Positions 1-5,300 of a DNA stretch of 5,765 bases are shown here, piece after piece. The position numbers and the translations under genes were made by a program. Every line of letters begins with the position of its first letter. The first letter of the stretch is position 1. Source of the stretch: Rhodospirillales bacterium (GTDB lineage Bacteria > Pseudomonadota > Alphaproteobacteria > QKFK01 > SZUA-500); assembly GCA_003252195.1 (NCBI GenBank), contig QKFK01000081.1, forward strand, positions 1 to 5,765, written 5' to 3'. The notes under the pieces are model-generated. The model saw only the letters and a program-made list of their open reading frames with translations. It was not told where the DNA came from and made no database searches.

Positions 1-89
1 CTATCTGTGTCTTTAACAACTTTATCGCTACTATACATATATCTTGCTTTGCTATTTTTATAATCACGAGAATAATAGCTTGTTTGCAT
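1..89 (-). CDS. Possible partial ORF running off the left edge
   Basis: From an ATG at 87-89 the minus strand stays open for 29 codons to the window edge. The peptide is Tyr/Ser/Lys-rich and hydrophilic, beginning MQTSYYSRDY. There is no Shine-Dalgarno sequence before the ATG, and the U-tract of the P1 terminator lies just upstream, so the real start could be the later ATG near position 38 or the ORF may not be a gene. A TGC-TATATT sequence at about 92-100 resembles an extended -10 element, but it is too close to the first ATG to serve it. No resemblance to the P1-P7 core is visible in the part present. Confidence 0.25.
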   Translation of the reverse strand, partial: MQTSYYSRDYKNSKARYMYSSDKVVKDTD

Positions 90-100
90 CAATATAGCAA

Positions 101-131
101 AAACAAAAAAGAGCGGTAAAAACCGCTCTTT
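101..131 (-). terminator. Rho-independent terminator after P1
   Basis: A perfect 10-bp stem (108-117 with 122-131) closes a 4-base loop. On the minus strand it is followed by a T-rich tract (TTTTTTGTTT). It begins about 16 bases past the P1 stop codon and ends the P1 transcript. Confidence 0.9.
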
Positions 132-147
132 CTTTGATAACAAACAA

Positions 148-777
148 CTATCTATTTTGCATTTTGTTCTGCATAGCTTTTTGTTGAACCATTATCTTGT
201 TTTGTTTAGCCTTAATAGAATCAGCTAATTGTTGTTTGAATTCAGGGAGATACCTATAATGTGTGGTCGTTACTGGCGTCATTACCGTTGTTGTCGTTTT
301 TCCCATAGAAACAATCCTAGGTTGAAGCGTTGTAGTTGTGTACGTCTCACGGGACTCATATCTACGCTTGCTTGACAAATCATCTTTTATAAAATCTTCA
401 CCAGACCATTCTTTTTTCTTTTTAGGCATATCATCTCTTGTTTGATCCCAAGTAACAAGAGCTCCTTTATCAACAGCATAATCAAGTTTCTTACCAGAGC
501 CCTCTATAGAATCAATATTATTATACAAAGCTCTATCATATGCTAGCTCAATACTATCTCTCTTTGCTTGAGGCACTTCAGCAATTTTAGCATCAATTTC
601 TTCACGGCTAGGACCACATGCTGTTAATGCACCGCCTAATGTTGCCATCAATATTACTTTTTTTGTTATATTGCTATAATTATGCTTAGGTGCGTTATCT
701 CTACCTTGTGAAGCATTCGCGCCAGATACTTTTGCCTCGATATCGCCTTTGGATAAGAAATCTGATAACTTTGACAT
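148..777 (-). CDS. P1: paralogue-family protein with Thr-rich insert and buried lipobox
   Basis: Unrecognised protein of 209 residues, and the last member of the array. It opens with the family N-terminal motif MSKLSDFLSKG. Residues 39-54 then look like a lipoprotein signal: KK, a hydrophobic run, and LTAC with Cys54. An N-terminal extension of about 38 residues ahead of a lipoprotein signal is unusual. The core follows with ELAYDRALYNNI (77-88), then MPK (117-119). A Thr/Val-rich stretch (about 146-172) sits where other members have a shorter variable segment. YLPEFKQQL (176-184) and a Gln/Lys/Asn-rich tail ending QNR complete it. The start is supported by GAGG seven bases upstream of the ATG. 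It has its own promoter (813-841) and terminator, so it is probably a single-gene transcript. Membrane anchoring is inferred from the lipobox only. Confidence 0.85.
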   Translation of the reverse strand: MSKLSDFLSKGDIEAKVSGANASQGRDNAPKHNYSNITKKVILMATLGGALTACGPSREEIDAKIAEVPQAKRDSIELAYDRALYNNIDSIEGSGKKLDYAVDKGALVTWDQTRDDMPKKKKEWSGEDFIKDDLSSKRRYESRETYTTTTLQPRIVSMGKTTTTVMTPVTTTHYRYLPEFKQQLADSIKAKQNKIMVQQKAMQNKMQNR

Positions 778-812
778 GATAAAACCTCATTATTGCGTAA
801 ACTACATTTGCA

Positions 813-841
813 ATAATAGTATGTTTAGTCCATTTTGTCTA
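813..841 (-). promoter_or_regulatory. Sigma-70-type promoter for P1
   Basis: On the minus strand, TAGACA (836-841) and TATTAT (813-818) are separated by exactly 17 bases. The predicted transcription start is near 806, giving a leader of about 30 bases to the ATG. The same arrangement, including the 11-base string TAGACAAAATG, occurs upstream of P4 (3940-3968), which strengthens both calls. Confidence 0.7.
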
Positions 842-960
842 TAGATATGTGAAATTCAATTTATATCTAACAAATATTTAAGCCACATCTGCTAAAAAGC
901 TTTAAATTTAACAAGTAAAATCATATACATACATAACATTATCCACACACAATCAAAAAC

Positions 961-990
961 AAACAAAAGGGCTACTAAAGTAGCCCTTTT
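961..990 (-). terminator. Rho-independent terminator after P2
   Basis: A stem of up to 12 bp (965-976 with 979-990; in practice 11 bp with a four-base loop) contains AGGGCTAC/GTAGCCCT. On the minus strand it is followed by a T-rich tract (TTTTGTTTGTTTTT). It starts about 19 bases past the P2 stop and ends the galU-P2 transcript. Confidence 0.9.
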
Positions 991-1009
991 ACGTGGATTA
1001 GATAAAAAG

Positions 1010-1573
1010 TTACCTACTTTTTCTTGAGCTATGCATAACATTTTGCTGAAGCAATGCATTTTGCTCCACACTATCAATTTCCGCCTTAAGCTCTTTTTTA
1101 AACTCTGGGCGATATGTGTAAGTTGGCACGTCAATCTTTGTTGTATAGCTATATTCTTGACGATAACTCACATTAGTTGCTTTTTCAAAAGTATCATCAA
1201 TATGGCTAGCAAGCACATAATCTTCGGCAGATTTAGGCTCGAAGAATTTTGGCATAGAATCTTCATAAGTTTTTTTAACAGATGAGTAAGCACTTTCTAT
1301 TGCCTGTTCTGTGCTAGCACCTTCTTTTTCGTTTGCAACTATAGAATCATATAAATCACGATTAAATGAAAGTTTAATAGCATCTGACTTTGCCTTAGGC
1401 ACGCTTGCTTTTATAGCTTCCACCTCTTTATCAGAAAGAAACACTGGTGGCTGTGACAATATCGCACGCCCAAAGCCTTGAGCGATAAATTTCTCAGTCC
1501 TACGTTCAGCCATTCTTCCTGAGATGAACGTTACCACTGGGTTCTTTTGAAAAAAGTCTGAAATCTTACTCAT
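1010..1573 (-). CDS. P2: cytosolic-type paralogue, cotranscribed with galU-like gene
   Basis: Unrecognised 187-residue member of the array. It has the N-terminal motif MSKISDFFQKNP and an SG at 18-19 like P1, P3 and P4. A linker containing ASVPKAK (56-62) closely matches ASVPK in P3 and EVPQAK in P1. The core is KLSFNRDLYDSI (67-78), SMPK (106-109), EDYVLASH (117-124) and TYRPEFKKEL (153-162). The tail contains QNALLQQNVM and ends RKSR. There is no signal peptide or membrane segment. The ATG lies 19 bases after the galU stop and is preceded by AGGTGAT, a good extended Shine-Dalgarno match, so the two genes are very likely cotranscribed and P2 may act with the enzyme. A strong terminator follows. 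Confidence 0.88.
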   Translation of the reverse strand: MSKISDFFQKNPVVTFISGRMAERRTEKFIAQGFGRAILSQPPVFLSDKEVEAIKASVPKAKSDAIKLSFNRDLYDSIVANEKEGASTEQAIESAYSSVKKTYEDSMPKFFEPKSAEDYVLASHIDDTFEKATNVSYRQEYSYTTKIDVPTYTYRPEFKKELKAEIDSVEQNALLQQNVMHSSRKSR

Positions 1574-1592
1574 ATAATCACCTATACAAAAA

Positions 1593-2600
1593 CTATCTAC
1601 CGCCGTTGCTTTTCTTTTTTAATAATAGAGCATTTTTATTTTGATTTGAGGCTTTTTTATTCTCATGATATTGATTTTTAATAGCCTCAAGTCGTTGCTT
1701 TTTTGCTTCAGCTTCCTTTTCAGCCAAAACAGATTTGGCATAATCAGCAAGCTTTGGATTTGTCATAATATTTATATAAATATTTGCTTTTTCCAAATCT
1801 TCTCTAGTTCCACAATCAAGACGAACACCTTCATATAGGTGACCAGAATATGTCATGCCTTTTCTTGTTGCAGCATCAATAGCATCTGTAAGTTGAATTT
1901 CTCCACCAGACCCTGCTTTAACATTTGGCAATTCTTGCATAACTTTATTGTCAAGAATATACATACCAAGCGCACCATAAGGAGATGGCACGTCTGCCTT
2001 TGGTTTTTCTAAAAGACCACTCGCTTTAACTGAGTTTCCTTCTCTAACTGGGTTAATTAAAGATGCATAACGTCTAATTTCATCATCATAAAATTCGCCA
2101 ATAGCTTGAACGGAACCACCATTCTTTTTATATGTTTCTGCCAACTGTCCTAAAACACTTGTATTAGTTTTAGAAACAAAAATATCATCTGGCAATAAAA
2201 CCACAAAGTTTCTATCACCCACAATATCTTTAGCTTGTAAAATAGCATGCCCTAAGCCAAGTGGTTTTTCTTGTTTAGCAAAGCTAATTTTCATTCCATC
2301 TGGAGCAATATCTCTAACAGATTGAAGCAAATCAAACTTACCGTCAGACTCTAATTTCTTCTCTAATTCAACGTCTTTTGAAAAATGTTTGGTAAATAGC
2401 TCTTTTGTAAGTTCATCACCATGAACAAAAACAACTTCCTTAACACCAATGCTTTTAGCTTGATCTATTGCATATTGAATAATTGGCTTTCCACCCAGTG
2501 TAAGCAGCCCTTTATGCAGAGCCTTGGTTGCAGGCAAATTCCTTGTGCTTTTACCACCAACAGGAATAACACATACTTCGGGGAGTTTCTTTTCGCTCAT
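1593..2600 (-). CDS. galU: GalU-like UTP-glucose-1-phosphate uridylyltransferase with extended basic C-terminus
   Basis: A nucleotidyltransferase of the GalU family, which makes UDP-glucose and pyrophosphate from UTP and glucose-1-phosphate in the cytoplasm for envelope polysaccharides. Visible family blocks: STRNLPATK (18-26), KPIIQYAID (38-46), QEKPLGLGHAI (110-120), LLPDDIF (135-141, metal-binding Asp), LLEKPKADVPSP (196-207, sugar-phosphate Lys), GGEIQLTDAID (232-242) and VRLDCGT (259-265). Two nucleotide-loop blocks are abnormal. The usual AGLGTR is GGKSTR (15-20), and the usual PKEMLP is HKGLLT (29-34), losing the Glu and Pro. Ordinary GalU is about 290-300 residues; this one has 335. 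The extra, roughly residues 293-335, is a Lys/Gln/Asn-rich tail ending SNGGR. The start is supported by AAGGA nine bases upstream. It may be a specialised paralogue rather than the housekeeping enzyme; activity is not certain. Confidence 0.9.
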   Translation of the reverse strand: MSEKKLPEVCVIPVGGKSTRNLPATKALHKGLLTLGGKPIIQYAIDQAKSIGVKEVVFVHGDELTKELFTKHFSKDVELEKKLESDGKFDLLQSVRDIAPDGMKISFAKQEKPLGLGHAILQAKDIVGDRNFVVLLPDDIFVSKTNTSVLGQLAETYKKNGGSVQAIGEFYDDEIRRYASLINPVREGNSVKASGLLEKPKADVPSPYGALGMYILDNKVMQELPNVKAGSGGEIQLTDAIDAATRKGMTYSGHLYEGVRLDCGTREDLEKANIYINIMTNPKLADYAKSVLAEKEAEAKKQRLEAIKNQYHENKKASNQNKNALLLKKKSNGGR

Positions 2601-2625
2601 TATATATTTTCCTTAAAGTTTTTTG

Positions 2626-2662
2626 ATGGCGAGATTATATCACTTTTTTTAATTTTCGCCAT
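2626..2662. repeat. Inverted repeat flanking the galU -10 element
   Basis: The 7-base arms ATGGCGA (2626-2632) and TCGCCAT (2656-2662) are perfect inverted repeats with centres 30 bp apart, about three helical turns. The -10 element lies between them. One arm covers the predicted transcription start and the other the -35 area, as expected of a paired operator. The site could equally be chance in AT-rich DNA. Confidence 0.35.
2634..2642 (-). promoter_or_regulatory. Extended -10 promoter for galU-P2
   Basis: The minus strand reads TGA-TATAAT: a perfect -10 hexamer with the extended -10 TG. No convincing -35 hexamer lies 16-18 bases upstream, where the sequence is an A-rich run, so this looks like an extended -10 promoter. 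The predicted start is near 2627, giving a leader of about 27 bases before the galU ATG. Confidence 0.6.
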
Positions 2663-2710
2663 TCACAAAAGATTAATTACTAACACCTAAATTTAGTGAA
2701 TATTTGAACT

Positions 2711-3274
2711 TTATCTGTCTTTTGATTTTAGCTGTGCTGCCATTCTTGTTTGAGGCGTAACATCACGAGCATCAATAGATTTTTTAAGAGAATCCTTAAA
2801 ATCACTTTTGTACAAGTAACAAAAAGTAAAATCTCCTGCACCATAACCAAGCCCCTCAGTTACAGCCACCTCTCTTGATTCATTAACTTTATCTTGAGCA
2901 TGCGCCATCAACAAATAATCTGCCGCGCTTTTATCTTTTTTCATGCTTGATTTATAAAAACCAAGTGTCTTTTTATGAGCATAGCACACTGCCATTCTAG
3001 GATTTTGGCCAGATTTTTCTAACATCTCAATGTTGCTATGTAATTTTTTGTCATAATCAAGTTCTATCATTAACTTAAAGTCTTTTGGAACAGAAGCTAT
3101 CATTTTAGCTTTTTCTTCCTTGCTCACACCTAAACCTAATGCATCTTTGAAATCAGCAATAGCAGAACCTGCCTGTTGCATAATCTTTTTCCAATTATTT
3201 TTAAGTCCACCAGCATTCTTGCCACTCGGCAAAGCGGTTACACCTTTTTCAACAAAGCTACTTAATTTAGACAT
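2711..3274 (-). CDS. P3: cytosolic-type paralogue, closest to P4
   Basis: Unrecognised 187-residue protein without signal peptide. It starts MSKLSSFVEKG, then LPSGKN (15-20), KNNWKKIM (25-32) and KDALGLG (43-49). These blocks are nearly repeated in P4 (LPSGEK, KNNWKKAL, KDALGVG), so P3 and P4 are the most recent duplicate pair. The core has ASVPKD (60-65), IELDYDKKLHSNIE (70-83), YAHKKTL (98-104), AADYLLMAHAQ (117-127) and YLYKSDFKDSL (153-163). The tail shares IDARD.T with P4 and ends KSKDR. AAAGG nine bases before the ATG supports the start. It lies 42 bases after P4 with a terminator between them, so its expression probably depends on readthrough. No clear terminator follows it. Confidence 0.87.
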   Translation of the reverse strand: MSKLSSFVEKGVTALPSGKNAGGLKNNWKKIMQQAGSAIADFKDALGLGVSKEEKAKMIASVPKDFKLMIELDYDKKLHSNIEMLEKSGQNPRMAVCYAHKKTLGFYKSSMKKDKSAADYLLMAHAQDKVNESREVAVTEGLGYGAGDFTFCYLYKSDFKDSLKKSIDARDVTPQTRMAAQLKSKDR

Positions 3275-3300
3275 TTCTTTATTACCTTTAGTTAAGTTAT

Positions 3301-3327
3301 AAAAAAAGAGGCAGAATTATCTGCCCC
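3301..3327 (-). terminator. Terminator overlapping the P4 stop codon
   Basis: On the minus strand the last P4 codons (Gly-Gly-Arg) form the left arm of an 8-bp stem (3320-3327 with 3308-3315, one G-U pair). The TAA stop supplies most of the loop (3316-3319). Seven T residues follow. Translation to the stop codon would keep the hairpin from folding, so termination may depend on ribosome position. Confidence 0.8.
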
Positions 3328-3883
3328 CATTTCCCATCATTTGCGCCAGCCTATCCTTAGTCGTATAATCACGCGCATCATTTTCTTTCTTTAGCATATC
3401 TTTAAATTCTGGTTTATAAATTCTATACGCAACTGAGCTTGGATAACCGCCAGAAACAAACGCAAAAGATTCAATCTTACTTGATTCTGCTAATCTTTTC
3501 TCGGCATGCTCAATAACAAGATAGTCCTTACCACCCTTTTCTTTTGGCATTTTGTCTTTGAAAGATTTCAAGGTCTTTTTATGAGCTTCGCCAATTGCCT
3601 CAGCGGTGCACATGCCATCACGCTCAAAATTAATTATATTATCATAAAGATACATGTCATAGCTAAGCTCAGCATTTCTTTTTTCGATAGGAGAAAGAGC
3701 CGCTTTTTTAGCTTCAATAGCTTCTTGTCCAACACCAAGAGCGTCTTTAACATTTCCCCAAACACTATCCAAACGATCTTTAAGAGCCTTTTTCCAGTTG
3801 TTCTTTGGCTCTCCTGATGATTTTTCACCAGAAGGAAGCATGTTAACACCACCAGCAGCAAAGAATTCACTCATATCTGACAT
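3317..3883 (-). CDS. P4: cytosolic-type paralogue, first gene behind a dedicated promoter
   Basis: Unrecognised 188-residue protein. An in-frame ATG exists at 3898, but I chose 3883. It has GAGG six bases upstream, and its product MSDMSEFFAAGG aligns with the MSKLSDFL start of its relatives. Blocks: LPSGEK (16-21), KNNWKKALK (27-35), KDALGVG (46-52), AELSYDMYLYDNI (71-83), EAHKKTLKSFKDKMPK (99-114), KDYLVIEHAEKRL (119-131) and IYKPEFKDML (155-164). The tail ends MMGNGGR, the same NGGR as the GalU-like protein. There is no membrane segment. Its promoter and leader resemble those of P1. The terminator is encoded in its last codons, with P3 directly downstream. Confidence 0.88.
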   Translation of the reverse strand: MSDMSEFFAAGGVNMLPSGEKSSGEPKNNWKKALKDRLDSVWGNVKDALGVGQEAIEAKKAALSPIEKRNAELSYDMYLYDNIINFERDGMCTAEAIGEAHKKTLKSFKDKMPKEKGGKDYLVIEHAEKRLAESSKIESFAFVSGGYPSSVAYRIYKPEFKDMLKKENDARDYTTKDRLAQMMGNGGR

Positions 3884-3889
3884 ATCAAA

Positions 3890-3894
3890 CCTCA
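3890..3894 (-). promoter_or_regulatory. Ribosome binding site that fixes the P4 start
   Basis: The minus strand reads TGAGG followed by six bases and the ATG at 3881-3883. The upstream in-frame ATG codons at 3896-3898 and 3893-3895 overlap or precede this site and lack one of their own. The string ATGAGGTTT is also found before P1. Confidence 0.7.
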
Positions 3895-3939
3895 TCATTC
3901 TAGCCGTAACATCGGCATTAATTTCTTATCTTGTTTAGA

Positions 3940-3968
3940 ATAGTACTAGTTTTTTGTCATTTTGTCTA
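3940..3968 (-). promoter_or_regulatory. Sigma-70-type promoter for P4
   Basis: On the minus strand TAGACA (3963-3968) and TACTAT (3940-3945) are separated by 17 bases. The predicted start near 3933 leaves a leader of about 50 bases containing a small GCCG/CGGC hairpin. It lies only 9 bases past the P5 stop. The -35 region and spacer length match the P1 promoter. Confidence 0.7.
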
Positions 3969-3977
3969 CAAATGTTT

Positions 3978-4496
3978 TTATCTTGCATTATTTTTCTTTT
4001 GTGAGAGCAATTTTATTTGATCTAATTGCTTTTCTTCAAGCCCAATATTTTTTCTCAACTCATTCTTAAAATTTGGGTTATAAATATAATGAACAACCCT
4101 TTCTTCACTTACTCTTTTGGCTCCATTTACACATGAATGTGCCAACACAAGCTCGTTATCTATCTTTTCTTCACGTGATTTTTCTACCAAATCACATATA
4201 TGTTTCGCCATATGCTTTTGCTCTGAGCTCCATAACACAGGGCTTTCAGGCAAATCTTTCGCAAAGTTATTCCACGATAAAACCAATGACTTTTCAACAG
4301 CTCTATCTTCTGGCAAACCCGCCTTTTCCATAGAATCTATTTTAGTTACCAAATTTTTGTCAAAATTTAGCATTCCTTCTTGTTCAGCTTGCTTTTTATT
4401 TCCTGAGTTAAAAAAACAAGCTGTGGTCAAAACACTTGTTGCAACTACACCCATACCTACTGAACGGCATTTTTTTATAAATTTATTATTATTCAT
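3978..4496 (-). CDS. P5: lipoprotein-type paralogue
   Basis: Unrecognised 172-residue family member with a lipoprotein-like N-terminus: Lys/Arg residues (5-11), a hydrophobic run GMGVVATSVL (14-23) and LTTAC with Cys27. The -3 Thr makes the lipobox less canonical than LTAC in P1. The core is reduced but recognisable: LNFDKNLVTKIDSMEKAG (43-60), AVEKS (66-70), ELVLAHSC (115-122) and YIYNPNFKNELRK (137-149). A segment around 82-110 containing WSSEQK has no clear match in most relatives. The tail ends QKKNNAR. GAGGG lies about 6 bases before the ATG. The terminator of P6 lies in the 44-base gap upstream, so a separate promoter could only lie inside P6. No terminator is visible before the P4 promoter. 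Envelope location is inferred from the signal. Confidence 0.85.
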   Translation of the reverse strand: MNNNKFIKKCRSVGMGVVATSVLTTACFFNSGNKKQAEQEGMLNFDKNLVTKIDSMEKAGLPEDRAVEKSLVLSWNNFAKDLPESPVLWSSEQKHMAKHICDLVEKSREEKIDNELVLAHSCVNGAKRVSEERVVHYIYNPNFKNELRKNIGLEEKQLDQIKLLSQKKNNAR

Positions 4497-4516
4497 TTTA
4501 TTCCCTCATTACCCAT

Positions 4517-4538
4517 AAAAAAAAGAGCCTATTGGCTC
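4517..4538 (-). terminator. Short terminator immediately after P6
   Basis: A 5-bp GC-rich stem (GAGCC, 4534-4538, with GGCTC, 4525-4529) and a 4-base loop are followed on the minus strand by eight T residues. It starts two bases past the P6 stop codon. The short stem suggests incomplete termination, allowing readthrough into P5. Confidence 0.75.
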
Positions 4539-4540
4539 AT

Positions 4541-5161
4541 CTATCTTCTGCTGGTTTTTTGGAGTTTTGCTTTTAATATTGCTTCTTTTGCTAACTCATG
4601 TTTATCCATATTATCTGATATATTTGAGTAGCTCTCCATAACCTCAATTAAACTTATCTCGTGGTTAGTTTTAACAATTTTTCCCTTTAACTCATTTTTG
4701 AATTCTGCACGTGGCAAAAGCACCTCAGTACCAATATTACTGATAGCGTAATCTAATGAGAATTCCTCAATTAATCTTGCGTGATTTTTTACCGCCTTAT
4801 ATTCAGGGGTTCTTGCTTTTGATACATCTGAGAAATATTGTTCTTGGGTTAATTCATGGGCCTTAGCTATCGCATAAGGAAGACTATATCCTTCTCTTTC
4901 ATAGCCCATTATATTTTTAAGTAAACTCTTATCATAACCCAAATAAAGTTTCTTTTTTTCTAGCTTACTTAGTTCGCTAGCACTACTATCTGACAACATT
5001 TTTTTACACTCTTTTTGTCCTGCCAAAATAATTAATGAAGTGCAAACTACTCCTTTCATTTTTTTTGTCAACAGCAAATTTAAATATTTTTTACGCGTGC
5101 ATAAATCTACATTATTATTACGATATTTCAAATACTTAGATAACACCAAAGAATAGCGCAT
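4541..5161 (-). CDS. P6: divergent paralogue with degenerate membrane-targeting N-terminus
   Basis: Unrecognised family member, 206 residues from the ATG at 5161. A TTG seven codons upstream and an ATG at 5059 (product about 172 residues, the size of P5) are alternatives; none has a good Shine-Dalgarno. The N-terminus is very basic (RKK at 23-25, KK at 33-34) before GVVCTSLIILAG (37-48). This aligns with P5 GVVATSVLTTAC, but the lipobox Cys position is Gly, so it may be a signal anchor or a decayed lipoprotein. The core follows: YLGYDKSLLKNI (73-84), GYEREG (86-91), AIAKAHELT (97-105), VKNHARLIEE (124-133) and RAEFKNEL (151-158). A longer, Ser/Asn-rich C-terminal segment ends QKTSRR. It lies between terminators on both sides. 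Confidence 0.8.
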   Translation of the reverse strand: MRYSLVLSKYLKYRNNNVDLCTRKKYLNLLLTKKMKGVVCTSLIILAGQKECKKMLSDSSASELSKLEKKKLYLGYDKSLLKNIMGYEREGYSLPYAIAKAHELTQEQYFSDVSKARTPEYKAVKNHARLIEEFSLDYAISNIGTEVLLPRAEFKNELKGKIVKTNHEISLIEVMESYSNISDNMDKHELAKEAILKAKLQKTSRR

Positions 5162-5198
5162 ATTTAACAAAATACCAAACAACTAACAATTTTCGTCC

Positions 5199-5225
5199 AT
5201 GATACATTTTATTATTAGGAGTCAA
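5199..5225 (-). promoter_or_regulatory. Candidate promoter for P6 at the end of the P7 terminator
   Basis: On the minus strand TTGACT (5220-5225) and TATCAT (5199-5204) each match the consensus at five of six positions, but the spacer is only 15 bases. The -35 overlaps the end of the P7 terminator U-tract. The predicted start is near 5192, about 30 bases before the chosen P6 ATG. Confidence 0.4.
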
Positions 5226-5250
5226 AAAAAGGCTAACATTGTTAGCCTTT
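5224..5250 (-). terminator. Rho-independent terminator after P7
   Basis: A perfect 10-bp stem (AAAGGCTAAC at 5228-5237 with its complement at 5241-5250) has a 3-base loop. On the minus strand it is followed by seven T residues, counting the terminal stem bases. It lies about 50 bases past the P7 stop. Confidence 0.88.
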
Positions 5251-5300
5251 CGTATATTCTATAATCTGTGATTACCTTTTATACTTAAAAGAAGTTGCGT

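Noticed and set aside
1..15. The left edge reads AGA-TAG on the minus strand, like the ends of the family genes, suggesting an eighth paralogue.
   Set aside because: That frame has a TAA three codons upstream of the TAG, and the open frame in this stretch is a different one. A frameshift would be needed, and the window stops here.
892..1134. Minus-strand 80-codon ORF overlapping the end of P2.
   Set aside because: It overlaps P2 in another frame, runs through the P2 terminator hairpin, and its hydrophobic end comes from AT-rich intergenic DNA.
2661..2705. Inverted repeats ATTCAC/GTGAAT and CACTAAA/TTTAGGTG after P3, considered as a terminator.
   Set aside because: The short stem has a bulge or the arms are far apart, and no T-tract follows on the minus strand.
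3634..3870. Second minus-strand frame inside P4, rich in Leu and Lys.
   Set aside because: It is a shadow of P4, whose own frame has conserved family blocks and a supported start.
4117..4518. Plus-strand ORF of 133 codons opposite P5.
   Set aside because: It mirrors the P5 coding sequence, has no family resemblance, and is opposite a gene with a clear ribosome binding site and paralogue core. Other plus-strand ORFs are rejected for the same reason.
5060..5071. TTGACA just upstream of the internal P6 ATG, considered as a promoter -35.
   Set aside because: No acceptable -10 occurs 15-19 bases downstream, and the site lies within the likely coding region.
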